A stretch of DNA of 64,000 nt from VRUE01 sp963817905 (GTDB lineage: Bacteria; Actinomycetota; Thermoleophilia; Solirubrobacterales; 70-9): NCBI GenBank assembly GCA_963817905.1, contig CAWFPS010000003.1:1550001-1614000 (forward strand). Direction: 5' to 3'. Below the pieces are notes generated by a model. That model was not told the origin of the DNA, made no database searches, and saw only the letters and a list, made by a program, of their open reading frames with translations. This document shows positions 62,678 to 64,000 of the stretch, one piece after another. Each line of letters opens with the position of its first letter. The first letter of the stretch is position 1. Position numbers and translations under genes: made by a program.

Positions 62678-63328
62678 TTAGAGAAGCTCTACGTGGAGGG
62701 TTGTGGCTGAGCCTCGGCGGACGGTTGCTGCGATTAGCTCTAGGGGAATTGCTGCGATTAGGGCTGGGATTGCGGCTAGGAGGGTTATTGCTTTGTCTAT
62801 TCGGCGTTGCCAGGGGCGGCTGGCTGGGGCGGCGTTGCCTCGTCCGAGGGCGGCGAGGGCTGTGTTGCGGCCGAAGGTGACGCCGTTGAGGATTGTTTGC
62901 CACATCGTTGCTATGCCGGCTCCCGGGGACCAGCGGACGCGGGTTACCACCTGGTCTCGGTTGGCGACGAGGCGGCGGACCGCCTCGGGCGTGAAGAGGT
63001 AGCGACTCTCGGGATCGAGGCCCGCCCAGCCGGTTCCGCCGATCCAGGCGGCGAAGCCGGCCCGGTCGGCGATCCGGATCGTGTCCCCGCGGCGCAGCCG
63101 GTCGAGCACGGCGAGCGCCTCGGTGAGGCCGGCCTCACCGCCGACGACCCCCAGCCCGCAGCTCTCGCAGCGCGCCACCGGCCCGGCCAGGCCCTGCCGC
63201 GAGTCGATCCAGCCGAAGAGCGGCTCGCCGCAGGCCGGGCAGGGCGGATTGTCCGGCCCCGCCCCAGCCTCCAGCGGCACGACCGGGGTTCGAGGGCGCC
63301 GGCTCGGCGCTGCTTGCTCGCTGCTCAT
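62678..63328 (-). CDS. Zinc-ribbon protein with C-terminal membrane segments
   Basis: A 216-residue protein. The N-terminal PPCPACGEPLFGWIDSRQGL and ARCESCGLG form a CxxC...CxxC zinc ribbon. A middle part (LFTPEAVRRLVANRDQVVTR) and a C-terminal hydrophobic stretch (ITLLAAIPALIAAIPLELIA) follow. The last 45 codons use C/A-rich codons on the coding strand, unlike the rest. The function is unknown; zinc-ribbon plus WxxGxG-like segments recall methyltransferase-associated proteins, but no catalytic motif is present. Confidence 0.65.
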   Translation of the reverse strand: MSSEQAAPSRRPRTPVVPLEAGAGPDNPPCPACGEPLFGWIDSRQGLAGPVARCESCGLGVVGGEAGLTEALAVLDRLRRGDTIRIADRAGFAAWIGGTGWAGLDPESRYLFTPEAVRRLVANRDQVVTRVRWSPGAGIATMWQTILNGVTFGRNTALAALGRGNAAPASRPWQRRIDKAITLLAAIPALIAAIPLELIAATVRRGSATTLHVELL

Positions 63329-63390
63329 CCAGGTAGCGTACGCCCCGTGCGGCCGACCGATCGATCCTCCTGCGCGGACGGGACCGGGAC

Positions 63391-64000
63391 TTGAACCGCC
63401 GGCAGATGTTGGCCTGGGAGGACCGCTGGTCGCTCGCGGCAGCCCTGGCCTCGCTGGCCGCGGTCGCCTTCGTAATCGCCGCGATCGTCGTCGCCACCCA
63501 GGGCGTCGGTAGCAGCAGCGGCGAATCCGAGTTGCTGCGCAACGTCCAGGCTCACCGCGGCGCCGAGATGCTCTCCAGCATCCTGCAGGCGATCGGGGTC
63601 GGCCTGCTCGCCCTGCCGCTCTTCTACCTCTTCCGCGCCGCCAAGGGGCGCAGCGACCGGATGCGCGGCCAGCTGGTGGGAGTCGTCGTCGCGGCGCCGC
63701 TCTTCCTCGCCGTGCTGGCGATCCTCACCGGCCTCTCCAACCTGCATGCCGCCTCGGAGTTCGTCTCCAACGAAGTTCCCCGCCTCCTCGCCAAGGGTGT
63801 CAAGCTGAACAGCGACCACGCCGACGAAATCGCCAGCGAAACGATCAGCGACGCGCCGCTGCGCCCGCTCGCCGCCGGCTTCGGCCTCGGCGGCCAGATC
63901 GGCTTCGTCTTCGCCATGGTCTACACCTGCCTTTACGCGATGCGGGCCGGCCTGCTCACCCGCTTCTGGGGCTCGCTCGGCATCGCCCTCGGCGCCGTCT
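63391..64000 (+). CDS. Membrane protein, incomplete at window end
   Basis: An open frame of about 203 codons runs off the window (TTG 63391 giving MNRRQMLAWEDRW, or ATG 63406). Three or more hydrophobic helices are visible: SLAAALASLAAVAFVIAAIV, SILQAIGVGLLALPLFYLF and QLVGVVVAAPLFLAVLAIL. DUF4386-like or related unknown membrane families are possible. No function can be assigned. Confidence 0.65.
   Translation, partial: MNRRQMLAWEDRWSLAAALASLAAVAFVIAAIVVATQGVGSSSGESELLRNVQAHRGAEMLSSILQAIGVGLLALPLFYLFRAAKGRSDRMRGQLVGVVVAAPLFLAVLAILTGLSNLHAASEFVSNEVPRLLAKGVKLNSDHADEIASETISDAPLRPLAAGFGLGGQIGFVFAMVYTCLYAMRAGLLTRFWGSLGIALGAV

Overview
The window is high-GC DNA with dense, often overlapping genes, frequent GTG/TTG starts, TetR and OmpR-type regulators, a fused 2-oxoglutarate dehydrogenase of the actinobacterial Kgd type, a decaprenyl-phosphate phosphoribosyltransferase-like UbiA protein and very large secreted NHL-repeat proteins with Arg/Lys-rich tails. 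This combination suggests a Gram-positive actinobacterium of the Thermoleophilia/Solirubrobacterales type. That placement is an inference from gene content and composition, not from a marker gene. No rRNA, tRNA or CRISPR array was seen.

Layout. 1-2115: a small secreted protein, a broken AAA ATPase and a TetR regulator. 2341-14577: a surface operon of three giant secreted proteins (1456, 990 and 1390 aa) and a lipoprotein, tightly coupled and preceded by a clear promoter. 14682-28197: three AAA ATPases of the DUF4143/DUF234 type around a polyamine-type ABC transporter (potABCD order), a NlpC/P60-like wall hydrolase under a cyclic-di-AMP (ydaO) riboswitch, an SDR and aconitase. 28461-36267: the E2-E1 fused 2-oxoglutarate dehydrogenase, diverging from an acyl-CoA-reductase-like double-SDR enzyme and an alkyl-DHAP-synthase-like flavoenzyme, which look like an ether-lipid pair. 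36359-38730: a secreted protein and a two-component system whose regulator is frameshifted. 39101-50610: UbiA, a foreign-looking Fic protein, citrate synthase, PfkB kinase, a quinone oxidoreductase, a DEAD-box helicase, a RHH/PIN toxin-antitoxin pair, a second two-component pair and an aminoglycoside-phosphotransferase-like kinase. 50727-56950: an accessory zone with three paralogous decapeptide-repeat surface proteins, a group IIC intron, an AbiEii-like toxin pair and a VapBC pair beside an acyl-CoA dehydrogenase remnant. 56980-64000: acyl-CoA dehydrogenase, RibD-like reductase, sulfotransferase, flippase-like membrane protein and several small unknowns.

The most unusual material is not a gene. 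At least five long, nearly perfect palindromes of one related sequence style occur. Three (family A: 23143, 34525, 62581) have a conserved core and long outer arms that vary while staying complementary, and sit directly behind stop codons. Two (family B: 35703, 48276) lie inside coding sequence and are translated, one as a perfect 27-bp inverted repeat in the middle of a flavoenzyme. Further unrelated long inverted repeats lie at 26169, 41884 and 44608. Together they look like an undescribed palindromic repeat family able to enter genes in frame.
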